Below, piece after piece: positions 35,596 through 45,961 of a DNA stretch of 64,000 bases (position 1 is the stretch's first letter; the number at the start of each line of letters is the position of its first letter). This DNA is from Embiotoca jacksoni (Eukaryota > Chordata > Actinopteri > Embiotocidae). The stretch lies in the NCBI GenBank assembly GCA_022577435.1, contig JAKOON010000008.1:1927501-1991500 (forward strand), written 5' to 3'. The position numbers and the translations under genes were made by a program. The notes below the pieces were generated by a model. That model ran no database searches and was not told the origin of the DNA. It was given only the letters and a program-made list of their open reading frames with translations.

Positions 35596-37297
35596 CCGAC
35601 ACTTCCCTCCAGGTTAGCTACACAATGCACTCCATTAAATGGATACTTTAATTCACATGAAAGAAAGAAGAGTGGACAAGATTCAGATTTAACATTCATC
35701 TGTTTGACTGTGCATTCTGGTTTCTTTCCGAACGGTTACATGTTTCAGTTTGAGGCGCCTGGTCGTCAATTGTTAACGATGCACACCACACAACTGCAGC
35801 GTCCACTGATTGCCCTTTAGACTATACTGGTTGTGCCTTTTGGCTGTCTTCACAAGAACTTGGCAAGCAAGTCATATCATTTACTGTAAATTGTTTGACT
35901 GAAGCTGTTGTGTCATAATGTACCATTTACATGAAAACAGTCACAGACAAAGTGCATGCAGGACTCACATCATATATACTATATATTTTTGCATGCAATG
36001 AAAATACATAACAAACAGAGTATGCAATCTGCGTACCCAATTTTCTGGTTTCCCCGATCCCTACTTGATTTCCCTTCCCCTTTTCTTTGTGTATCCTGTC
36101 AGTCTGTGTTTTTGTCTTTTCATGTTGTCTGTCTTATCGGTGCTGAGCTCCTCCTCCTGCAGATTCTACACTCACTCCACCTGACGTTGATCACCTGTCA
36201 CACACCTGGTCCACAATCTTTCATCAGCTCTCCTCTGATTAAATGCCCTGGTCCTGCAGTTGCTCAGTGCCCGATTGTCAAGTAATCAAGAGTGGTAAAA
36301 CTCCTGATCAGCTGCTTTGTGAAACAAAGTTATTCAGCTTCCTGAAATCTGTTTTCCAGTCTCCCTTTTGAAAGTTCCTTGTCTGCTCTGCTTCAGCTTC
36401 TTTCCTTGAGCTCTGAATTTCAGCCACGCCAGGCCTCAAGCTACTCACCTTATCAGCCCCTCCAGCCTCCAGCCTCCTCGGCCTGGCTACTCACCTTTTC
36501 CACACTGCAGTGCTACAACTACACTGCCCCAGCTATTTAACTTGTCCGCACCGCTATGCTCCAACCATACAGCCTTTGCAACTCACTGCATCAGCTTTTC
36601 CAGTGTCCTGACACCTTGGCTCGACCTTTTACCACGTCAGCTCTGCCAGTCCACAGTCCTTCCAAACCGGCCAGTCACCTTCATTGGCTCTTTGGGTCCT
36701 GACTTCCTCACCTGCCAACTCCAGATCCAGCAGAACTCAGGGTTAGCCATCTTCACCTCCATTTCTATTAAATTAACCTTTCAACTGATATTCTGTTTTA
36801 CAGTCCACACAAAGTGCCAACTGACTCAATAGTACTATCTGCCAAACCGGATTATATCTGAACACTATGCATGCTATGCTCATACACCAAAGTAAGAAAC
36901 CACCTAGAACAAAGCCTTAGCAACAAAGTGAGAGTGTGCAGTATCTCATTGGGGTTATCAAGTGGGCACCTCCTATAACCAGTGTTTCGTAGAGTTAAGC
37001 CCACGACACCTCGGGAAGGCTCAACAGCAGTCCGGGTGTCCCAGGACTACTAAGTGTACTACTACTAAACTAGTACAACATACTGCATACTTTGGCAATG
37101 TTATCTGTGCTGAAAGCTACAAGCTCATACATGATATACATCATACATGATACTACCTCTACAGACTATCCTGCTAGTATGACTTGTGCTTACACACATT
37201 TGGCAATGTTATCTTTGTTCAAAAGCCACAACATCATACATGCTATACACGACCACCAATACATTTCTTTTTCCGCCACATCCAAAGATTGCCCTGT
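35596..37297. other. Intergenic; pyrimidine-rich, possible LTR debris
   Basis: From about 36.06 to 36.75 kb the plus strand is strongly pyrimidine-rich with phrases such as 'cacacctggtccacaatc' and 'gattaaatgccctggtcctgc', reminiscent of teleost LTRs. No matching second LTR or internal pol was found, so no element is called. Confidence 0.3.
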
Positions 37298-37803
37298 TCA
37301 GCTGCTTCTGCCATTTGAGACTTCTGGCCTTTGGCTGATACAACTAATTCCTTGTGGAATCACAAGCTTTGCACCCAAATCTACCTGCATTTCCCAGTCC
37401 CTACCTTTATTTAACACACTAACACCTTGCCTATTTGGGCCCTTTCCTCGCCTGCTTTTATCTCCCTCAAAACGAAGAGCTGCCTTATTGTCTACACTCT
37501 TCACTGCTCTTACTTCCATTCTTCTCTTCTCAATGGCTGTAGCCAAGCACTTCAATACTTGGTTATGCCTATATATGTGTACCAACCCTGTGTCAAACTA
37601 ATCTCACAACCTGACAGAATGTGCCTTACCGTTCCTACTGCAGAACATAATGGACAAGTTCCATCCTCACCTACCCACTGCTTGAGCTTCTGAGGCGACG
37701 GAAGCACGTCATACATTGCTCCCAGCAAAAAGACTATACAACTCGACTCCATGAACCACAACTGCCAGAACATGTCAATCTGCCTCATCCTCACGTGGAT
37801 CAA
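37298..37803 (-). pseudogene. Non-LTR retroelement C-terminal relic (zinc-knuckle region)
   Basis: Minus strand, 37803 to about 37590: FLLGAMYDVLPSP, then CPLC…VRHILSGCE, a C-x2-C-x(n)-H-x4-C knuckle. After one frameshift near 37585 it continues with HNQVLKCLA and, later, DWEMQVDLGAKL and RPEV. The same order occurs in abundant teleost retroelement-derived proteins whose C-terminal part has a knuckle followed by a nuclease-like region. The family name is uncertain. It is truncated, frameshifted and inactive. Confidence 0.45.
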
Positions 37804-38099
37804 TTACTAGCTTCCTACTTTGCTGGGCCAGCCTTACCCCACATTGGGCCCTATGTGCTCTGACCCAAGCACCCCCTTCCTTGCTGAACCCTACCCACCA
37901 CCTCTGCCTACCTTGCATTCTACTTCCTTCCTGTCTTTACCACTGGTGCCAAATTCCTTATTACCTCATCTTTGCTTCCTGCCAACTGCAACTCCACTCT
38001 TGTACACTTAAATTATTCTGTTAGGATAGACAGTGGTAACTGGAGGAGACCCCTTCCATACAATGCACCACTACGGAGGTATTGGGGAAGGCAAATTTT
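37804..38099. other. Left flank of the lectin array, nothing recognised
   Basis: Pyrimidine-rich DNA up to the point near 38.10 kb where homology to the tandem unit begins. Confidence 0.4.
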
Positions 38100-38212
38100 G
38101 CTATGTGTTTTCCTTTATTACACATATTTTGTCGACTATAATTATTATCCATGTAAATACATCCAATCAAGTTGTTGGTTGTTGACAGTGTTTTAAACAG
38201 TGATCACCAGCA

Positions 38213-38253
38213 GTGACTGTCTGGAGAGAAGAAATCTTTTGTGCTCGGGATGA
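38213..38253 (+). pseudogene. Gene-deleted left-edge lectin unit (last 12 codons only)
   Basis: Unit spacer sequence (38100-38216, ending 'cagcagtgact') runs directly into the last codons of the lectin gene (DCLERRNLLCSG, stop at 38251-38253). The promoter, signal segment, first lectin domain and nearly all of the second are missing. The GTGACT hexamer at the join is present at both parental breakpoints (compare 39635-39640 and 40812-40817). Its own 3' UTR with AATAAA (38602-38607) and spacer follow intact. Confidence 0.85.
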
Positions 38254-39754
38254 AACAAGACAACCTGTAGTTCAGAGCCTGCAGATGTAGATGCATGTTT
38301 TCTTAGATTTAGCTATATTATTTAGGATTTTCATTCTGAATTACTGTAGCGTTTTGGTTTTGATTTCTATAGTGTGCTGGTGTTGCACATAAAACTTACA
38401 TTTGATTTACAAAGTGTAAAAAGAATAACTCATTTTCCAGAAATTGTATTTCCAGGAATAGGATTGCAAAAGTTGAACTTATATTTTCAGTGTAAAGTAA
38501 AAAGGCAACTTCAACAATGCAAATATAAATTTGACATCATGAGTATCCAAACAGTAATTTCCTTTCATAGTGTATTTTTTGTGACTGAGTACAATATACT
38601 CAATAAACCTGTGTTGTTGACAGCATGCAATCTGTCGTGTCCTTTGAGGTGCATAGCTAAATGCCTTTACATGTCAATCTCATACAAAATATAACAAACG
38701 GAAGTATAATTAATGCTGGTAATAATGCCAAACTTCAAACTTTTTCTGAAAAGAACTTTCAATGCAATGACGTGGAATATAAAATATTGTTATTTAATTT
38801 GGAAAAGTTGGCGAACATTTTAAGTTCCTGTTAAAGTAATAAATAATGATCACATTGATAAAAAGCAGCAGCTGAGGTTTTCTTCAAGTATCATAGTTGG
38901 TCCACTTTACTCAACATCCAATCTGTTTTTTTCAGAGCTGGCAGTTTATCAGTTGTTAGGAAGAGCATGTGATGTACGTTTGCCACACACTAGAGGATTT
39001 TTAAATCTTAACTAATTTCGAAAATGCGGAAGATCACAAAAATGAAAACAGAAATAACACATTTTTATTATTTTAATTTTGAGATTACATACCAAATAAT
39101 TGAATCAAGGCACAGGACCACACTTTGTGTTTATAGTAAACAATTTCAGATTAGCGATGACAAGGAATTGAGATCTCACAGAAACCTCTGTGATCTACAG
39201 AGAAAAACAACAACATCAACAACAACAAATCATGGAGGCAACCATTGTAAACTGGTTGCACTTAAATCTGGTCGACGACTGTTCATAAGCTTCACTGTAA
39301 ACACCCTACACACTGAACCAAGTAAATGTAATGTCCTTTCACTGCACTTTGACATTGGCCACCATTATGTTCACTCGTTTACGCAGTAAAATACCTATTT
39401 GACTCGAGAAAGAGAGGATTTAATTGTTATGTAAATTACCGAATAAATATCGTCACAACAGAAAAGAGATAAAAGTTTTATTTGTAACAGTATTTACATT
39501 AAAGGCCACTTCTACAAGACAACTTGCGTTTTACTATATTACATGTATTAGATGACTGGAGTTATTATCCAACTAAAAATACATCTTATGAAGTTGTTGG
39601 TAGTTGACGTTGTTTTAAACAGTCAACACCAGCAGTGACTTTGTGACATCGACACATGTTGAAACACCAAAGTTTCAAAGCAACCTTGTGGCTGGTTCTG
39701 GTGGTTCAGTGGCAATGACATTCAAATGATGCTACTATGTTAACACATGAATAA

Positions 39755-39755
39755 C

Positions 39756-39797
<42 letters not shown>
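39755..39797. repeat. (AAT)n microsatellite in array spacer
   Basis: About 14 AAT/ATA trinucleotides lie about 290 bases upstream of lectin copy 1. The same position in other units has only about four or five repeats, or an interrupted remnant in copies 3 and 4. Confidence 0.9.
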
Positions 39798-39879
39798 CTA
39801 ATCTAAAGACGTGACAGGGCCATTCTGCCTGCGTAATCTGTGCATTACTTTTAATACTGAACTTGAAAAGAGAGCGCTG

Positions 39880-40081
39880 CTTTCTGTCTGTGATTTGATG
39901 ACATCACATTTTAATATGGGTGAAATGATTGGTCAGTATGAGCTGTCAGGCCTCTAGTGGGACTGTCCATGATTTAATGTTGGTCAGTTGACACAACACA
40001 TGTAGACACAACAGAGAGCAGTGCAGAGAAGGTGCATCTACAAGTTCAAGCTGTCATTTAGCAAATCACCACAGAGGAATT
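39880..40081 (+). promoter_or_regulatory. Putative lectin-unit promoter and 5' UTR
   Basis: A block conserved in every unit precedes the start codon. It has TGACATCAC (in copies 1 and 2 only; others read TGCCATCAC), an inverted CCAAT box in 'atgattggtcag' (about 39925-39936), and a purine-rich leader 'acaacagagagcag…agagaagg'. The start codon context is 'gaggaattATG'. No strong TATA box is evident. A start site near 40000 is a guess. Confidence 0.4.
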
Positions 40082-40852
40082 ATGTTGGTGACCAGCAAAT
40101 GCAGCAGTTTCTTTATTCTCATTTTTAACTTCATCTTCAATCGGTCTCTCTACGTGCAGACCTCGTCTCTCAGACGGTTTGTTCGTGTGCCGCTCAAAAT
40201 GACCTGGCATGAGGCTCAATCGTACTGCAGGGAGTACTATGTTGACCTGGCCACTATTAGAGATGTGAATGAAATTCCAGTGGACATGTGCAGTTATTCG
40301 TCACGCTGTTGGATTGGACTCAAAAGAGACAGAAATGATTCCAGTGTCTGGAATTGGTCTAATGGAGAGGAAAACATCTTTCAATACTGGAGGGTGGATC
40401 TAAAAGAACCTAGATATCATTCTGGACAAGACTGTGCTTCAACGGGAGGGACATACTGGTTTTCTACGCCATGCTCTCATAAAATGGACTTTGTGTGTTA
40501 TAACGATCTGGTCTTAGTGAAAGTGAACAAGACGTGGGAGGAGGCTCTGGAACATTGCATTAATCTGGACACAGACCCCGACCCAGACAGCAACTTCATC
40601 CTCCCGCACATGGACTTCGAAGGTAACAACTTGGTTGGAAGAAAAGCCATCGTCGATGCTCAGACGGAGGAGGTGTGGATTGGTTTACGTTTCCTGGCAG
40701 GCTACTGGCTGTGGGTGAACGGGATGCCTCTACAGAAACAACTGCCTGCCTGCCCTGCACCCGGGAGGTACTGTGGGACAATGTCAAAGACAGGAGAGAT
40801 TGTACCAGACCGTGACTGTCTGGAGAGAAGAAATCTTTTGTGCTCAGGATGA
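40082..40852 (+). CDS. Two-domain C-type lectin-like protein, array copy 1
   Basis: 256 residues in one exon. Residues 8-19 (SSFFILIFNFIF) form a hydrophobic core suited to a signal peptide. CTLD1 spans about 29-140 (TWHEAQSYCREYYVDLATI, CWIGLK, GQDCAS, DFVCY); CTLD2 spans about 142-256 (TWEEALEHC, VWIGLRF, GYWLWVNG, RYCGTM, RDC, LLC). Likely disulfides by family pattern are C49-C139, C118-C131, C159-C254 and C231-C246, leaving C70, C76 and C224 extra. The EPN/QPD and WND sugar-binding motifs are not present (EPR, and WFSTPC instead). Sequons lie at N85, N91 and N149. The variant type is IPVDMCS at 65-71, YWRVDLKEPR at 102-111 and GT at 123-124. It resembles the teleost MRC1-like/CLEC20A-like lectins. 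No membrane anchor follows CTLD2, so a secreted product is inferred. A pyrimidine-rich tract ending TGCAG at codon 26 could alternatively be a splice acceptor. Confidence 0.85.
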   Translation: MLVTSKCSSFFILIFNFIFNRSLYVQTSSLRRFVRVPLKMTWHEAQSYCREYYVDLATIRDVNEIPVDMCSYSSRCWIGLKRDRNDSSVWNWSNGEENIFQYWRVDLKEPRYHSGQDCASTGGTYWFSTPCSHKMDFVCYNDLVLVKVNKTWEEALEHCINLDTDPDPDSNFILPHMDFEGNNLVGRKAIVDAQTEEVWIGLRFLAGYWLWVNGMPLQKQLPACPAPGRYCGTMSKTGEIVPDRDCLERRNLLCSG

Positions 40853-41200
40853 AACTAGAGAACCTGTAGTTCAGAGCCTGCAGATGTAGATGCATGTTTT
40901 CTTAGATTTAGCTATATTATTTAGGATTTTCATTCTGAATTACTGTAGCGTTTTGGTTTTGATTTCTATAGTGTGCTGGTGTTGCACATAAAACTTACAT
41001 TTGATTTACAAAGTGTAAAAAGAATAACTCATTTTCCAGAAATTGTATTTCCAGGTATAGAATTGCAAAAGTTGAACTTCTATTTTCAGTGTAAAGTAAA
41101 AAGGCAACTTCAACAACGTAAATATAAATTTGACATCATGAGTATCCAAACAGTAATTTCCTTTCATAGTGTATTTTTTGTGACTGAGTACAATATACTC

Positions 41201-41206
41201 AATAAA
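41201..41206 (+). promoter_or_regulatory. Poly(A) signal of lectin copy 1
   Basis: AATAAA in 'actcaataaacctgtg', about 350 bases after the stop codon. The same hexamer is kept in all units: 38602, 43760, 46309, 48867, 54330, 56888, 59447, 62005, and in the diverged relic at 62788. Some units have an extra AATAAA 14 bases upstream. Confidence 0.7.
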
Positions 41207-42640
41207 CCTGTGTTGTTGACAGCATGCAATCTGTTGTGTCCTTTGAGGTACATAGCTAAATGCCTTTACATGTCAATCTCATACAAAATATAACAAACGG
41301 AAGTATTATCAATGCTGGTAATAATGCCAAACTTCAAACTTTTTCTGAAAAGAACTTTCAATGCAATGACGTGGAATATAAAATATTGTTATTTAATTTG
41401 GAAAAGTTGGCGAACATTTTATGTTCCTGTTAAAGTAATAAATAATGATCAGTTTGATAAAAAGCTGCAGCTGAACTAATCTTCAAATATCATAGTTGGT
41501 CCACTTTACTCAACATCCAATCTGTTTTTTTCCAGAGCTGGCAGTTTGTCAGTTGTTATGAAGAGCATGTGATGTTCGTTTGCCACACACTAGAGGATTT
41601 TTAAATCTTAACTAATTTCGAAAATGTGGAAGATCACAAAAATGAAAACAAAAATAATACATTTTTATTATTTTAATTTTGAGATTACACACCAAATAAT
41701 TGAATCAAGGCACAGGACCACACTTTGTGTTTATAGTAAACAATTTCAGATTAGAGATGACAAGGAATTGAGATCTCACAGAAACCTCTGTGATCTCCAG
41801 AGAAAAAAAACAACATCAACAACAACAAATCATGGAGGCAACCATTGTAAACTGGTTGTACTTACATCTGGTCGACCACTGTTCATAAGCTTCACTGTAA
41901 ACACCCTACACACTGAACCAAGTAAATGTAATGTCTTTTCACTGCACTTTGACATTGGCCACCATTATGTTCACTCGTTTACGCAGCAAAATACCTATTT
42001 GACTAGAGAAAGAGAGGATTTGTTTGTTATGTAAATTACCAAACAAATATCGTCACAACAGAAAAGAGATAAAAGTTTTATTCGTAATAGTATTTATCTT
42101 AAAGGCCACTTCTACAAGATGACTTGCGTTTTACTATATTACATGACTGTAGTTATTATCCAAACAAAAATACATCTTATGAAGTTGTTGGTAATTGACA
42201 GTGTTTTAAACAGTCAACACCAGCAGTGACTTTGTGACATCGACACATGTTGAAACACCAAAGTTTCAAAGCAACGTTTTGGCTGGTTCTGGTGGTTCAG
42301 TGGCTATGACATTCAAATGCTACTAATATGTTAACACATGAATAATAATAATAATCCAATCTAAAGACATGAGAGGGCCATTCTGCCTGCAGAATCTGTG
42401 CATTACTTTTAATACTGAACTTGAAAAGAGAGAGCTGCTTTCTGTCTTGTGATTTGATGACATCACATTTCAATATGGGTGAAATGATTGGTCAGTATGA
42501 GCTGTCATGCCTCTAGTGGGACTGTCCATGATTTAATGTTGGTCAGTTGACACAACCCATGTAGACACAACAGAGAGCAGAGAAGAGAAGGTGCATCTAC
42601 AAGTTCAAGCTGTCATTTAGCAAATCACCACAGAGGAATT

Positions 42641-43411
42641 ATGTTGGTGAACAGCAAATGCAGCAGTTTCTTTATTCTCATTTTTAACTTCATCTTCAAC
42701 CGGTCTCTCTACGTGCAGACCTCGTCTCTCAGACGGTTTGTTCATGTGACGCTCAAAATGACCTGGCATGAGGCTCAATCGTACTGCAGGGAGTACTATG
42801 TTGACCTGGCCACTATTAGAGACGTGAGTGAAATTCCAGTGGACATGTGCAGTTATTCGTCACGCTGTTGGATTGGACTCAAAAGAGACGGAAATGATTC
42901 CAGTGTCTGGAATTGGTCTAATGGAGAGGAAAACATCTTTCAATACTGGAAGGTGGATCTAAAAGAACCTAGATATCATTCTGGACAAGACTGTGCTTCA
43001 ACGGGATGGAAATACTGGTTTTCTACGCCATGCTCTCATAAAATGGACTTTGTGTGTTATAACGATCTGGTCTTAGTGAAAGTGAACAAGACGTGGGAGG
43101 AGGCTCTGGAACATTGCATTAATCTGGACACAGACCCCGACTCAGACAGCAACTTCATCCTCCCGCACATGGACTTCGAAGGTAACAACTTGGTTGGAAG
43201 AAAAGCCATCGTCGATGCTCAGACGGAGGAGGTGTGGATTGGTTTACGTTTCCTGGCAGGCTACTGGCTGTGGGTGAACGGGATGCCTCTACAGAAACAA
43301 CTGCCTGCCTGCCCTGCACCCGGGAGGTACTGTGGGACAATGTCAAAGACAGGAGAGATTGTACCAGACCGTGACTGTCTGGAGAGAAGAAATCTTTTGT
43401 GCTCAGGATGA
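42641..43411 (+). CDS. Two-domain C-type lectin-like protein, array copy 2
   Basis: 256 residues, same architecture and cysteines as copy 1. It is a visible mosaic: H35 and WK at 123-124 agree with copies 3 and 4, while IPVDMCS at 65-71 agrees with copies 1 and 5. Unique are T37 (VTLK), S63 and G84. Residues 102-111 read YWKVDLKEPR as in copies 4 and 6. CTLD2 is identical to most copies (S at 168). The spacer frame downstream has lost its stop codon (TAA to CAA), lengthening an otherwise 121-residue spacer ORF, a neutral-looking change. Confidence 0.85.
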   Translation: MLVNSKCSSFFILIFNFIFNRSLYVQTSSLRRFVHVTLKMTWHEAQSYCREYYVDLATIRDVSEIPVDMCSYSSRCWIGLKRDGNDSSVWNWSNGEENIFQYWKVDLKEPRYHSGQDCASTGWKYWFSTPCSHKMDFVCYNDLVLVKVNKTWEEALEHCINLDTDPDSDSNFILPHMDFEGNNLVGRKAIVDAQTEEVWIGLRFLAGYWLWVNGMPLQKQLPACPAPGRYCGTMSKTGEIVPDRDCLERRNLLCSG

Positions 43412-45190
43412 AACAAGACAACCTGTAGTTCAGAGCCTGCAGATGTAGATGCACGTTTTCTTAGATTTAGCTATATTATTTAGGATTTTCATTCTGAATT
43501 ACTGTAGCGTTTTGGTTTTGATTTCTATAGTGTGCTGGTGTTGCACATAAAACTTACATTTGATTTACAAAGTGTAAAAAGAATAACTCATTTTCCAGAA
43601 ATTGTATTTCCAGGTATAGGATTGCAAAAGTTGAACTTCTATTTTCAGTGTGAAGTAAAAAGGCAACTTCAACAACGTAAATATAAATTTGACATCATGA
43701 GTATCCAAACAGTAATTTCCTTTCATAGTGTATTTTTTGTGACTGAATAAAATATACTCAATAAACCTGTGTTGTTGATAGCATGCAATCTGTTGTGTCC
43801 TTTGAGGTGCATAGCTAAATGCCTTTACATGTCAATCTCATACAAAATATAACAAACGGAAGTATAATTAATGCTGGTAATAATGCCAAACTTCAAACTT
43901 TTTCTGAAAATAACTTTCAACGCACTGATATGGAATATAAACTATTATTATTTAATTTGGAAAAGTTGGCAAACATTTTAAGTTCCTGTTAAAGTAATAA
44001 ATAATGATCAGGTTGATAAAACACTGCAGCTGAACCTTTCTTCAAATATCATAGTTGGTCCACTTTACTCAACATCCAATCTGTTTTTTTCAGAGCTGGC
44101 AGTTTGTCAGTTGTTATGAAGAGCATGTGATGCACGTTTGCCACACACTAGAGGATTTTTAAATCTTAACTAATTTCGAAAATGTGGAAGATCACAAAAA
44201 TGAAAACAAAAATAATACATTTTTATTATTTTAATTTTGAGATTACACACCAAATAATTGAATCAAGGCACAGGACCACACTTTGTGTTTATAGTAAACA
44301 ATTTCAGATTAGAGATGACAAGGAATTGAGATCTCACAGTAAGCTCTGTGATCTACAGAGAAAAACAACAACATCGACAGCAACAAATACTGGAGGCAAC
44401 CATTGTAAACTGGTTGTACTTAAATCTGGTCGACCACTGTTCATAAACTTCACTGTAAACACCCGACACACTGAACCAAGTAAAAGTAATGTCTTTTCAC
44501 TGCACATTGACATTGGCCACCATTATGTTCACTCGTTTCCACAGTAAAATACCTATTTGACTAGAGAAAGGGCGGATTTATTTGTTAAGTAAATTACCTA
44601 ACATATGTCGTCACAACAGAAAAGAGATAAAAGTTTTATTTGTAATAGTATTTACATTAAAGGCCAGTTCTACAAGACGACTTGCTTTTTACTATATTAC
44701 ATGACTGTAGTTATTATCCAACTAAAAATACATCTTAAGAAGTTGTTGGTAGTTAACAGTGTTTTAAACAGTCAACACCAGCAGTGACATCGACACGTGT
44801 TGAAACACCAAAGTTTCAAAGCAACCTTGTGGCTGGTTCTGGTGGTTCAGTGGCTATGACATTCAAATGCTACTAATATGTTAACACATGAATAATACTA
44901 AGCATTCTAATCTAAAGACGTGATTTGGCCATTCTGCCTGCATAATCTGTGCATTACTTTTAATACTGAACTTGAAAAGAGAGAGCTGCTTTCTGTCTGT
45001 GATTTGATGCCATCACATTTTAATATGGGTGAAATGATTGGTCAGTATGAGCTGTCAGGCCTCTAGTGGGACTGTCCATGATTTAATGTTGGTCAGTTGA
45101 CACAACCCATGTAGACACAACAGAGAGCAGAGCAGAGAAGGTGTATCTACAAGTTCAAGCTGTCATTTAACAAATCACCACTGAGGAATT

Positions 45191-45961
45191 ATGTTGGTGA
45201 ACAGCAAGTGCAGCAGTTTCTTTATTCTCATTTTTAACTTCATCTTCAACCGGTCTCTCTACGTGCAGACCTCGTCTCTCAGACGGTTTGTTCATGTGCC
45301 GCTCAAAATGACCTGGCATGAGGCTCAATCGTACTGCAGGGAGTACTATGTTGACCTGGCCACTATTAGAGACGTGAATGAAACGACACGGGAAATGTGC
45401 CGTTATTCGTCACGCTGTTGGATTGGACTCAAAAGAGACATAAATGATTCCAGTGTCTGGAATTGGTCTAATGGAGAGGAAAACATCTTTCAAAACTGGA
45501 ATGTGGATTTAACAGAAACTATATATCATTCTGGACAAGACTGTGCTTCAACGGGATGGAAATACTGGTTTTCTACGCCATGCTCTCATAAAATGGACTT
45601 TGTGTGTTATAACGATCTGGTCTTAGTGAAAGTGAATAAGACGTGGGAGGAGGCTCTGGAACATTGCATTAATCTGGACACAGACCCCGACTCAGACAGC
45701 AACTTCATCCTCCCGCACATGGACTTCGAAGGTAACAACTTGGTTGGAAGAAAAGCCATCGTCGATGCTCAGACGGAGGAGGTGTGGATTGGTTTACGTT
45801 TCCTGGCAGGCTACTGGCTGTGGGTGAACGGGATGCCTCTACAGAAACAACTGCCTGCCTGCCCTGCACCCGGGAGGTACTGTGGGACAATGTCAAAGAC
45901 AGGAGAGATTGTACCAGACCGTGACTGTCTGGAGAGAAGAAATTTTTTGTGCTCAGGATGA
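45191..45961 (+). CDS. Two-domain C-type lectin-like protein, array copy 3
   Basis: 256 residues. This is the most diverged CTLD1 of the set: TTREMCR at 65-71, I84, and a distinctive NWNVDLTETI at 102-111, where the EPR triplet of other copies becomes ETI. WK is at 123-124. CTLD2 differs from the consensus only by F252 (RNFLCSG). The six-T run created by that L-to-F change (aattttttgtgc) is the same slippage-prone site that has seven T's and a frameshift in copy 7. Confidence 0.85.
   Translation: MLVNSKCSSFFILIFNFIFNRSLYVQTSSLRRFVHVPLKMTWHEAQSYCREYYVDLATIRDVNETTREMCRYSSRCWIGLKRDINDSSVWNWSNGEENIFQNWNVDLTETIYHSGQDCASTGWKYWFSTPCSHKMDFVCYNDLVLVKVNKTWEEALEHCINLDTDPDSDSNFILPHMDFEGNNLVGRKAIVDAQTEEVWIGLRFLAGYWLWVNGMPLQKQLPACPAPGRYCGTMSKTGEIVPDRDCLERRNFLCSG

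Noticed and set aside
36060..36750. Solo LTR of a gypsy element
   Set aside because: Composition is suggestive, but no TG…CA ends, target duplication or second copy could be found by eye.
38374..38694. 72-106 residue ORF starting MLVLHIKLTF in each unit
   Set aside because: It lies in the lectin 3' UTR across the AATAAA signal; its length varies by simple stop gains between copies.
40596..40895. 99-residue minus-strand ORF opposite CTLD2, repeated in every unit
   Set aside because: It is the antisense shadow of the lectin coding sequence. It recurs because the units are near identical and has no features of its own.
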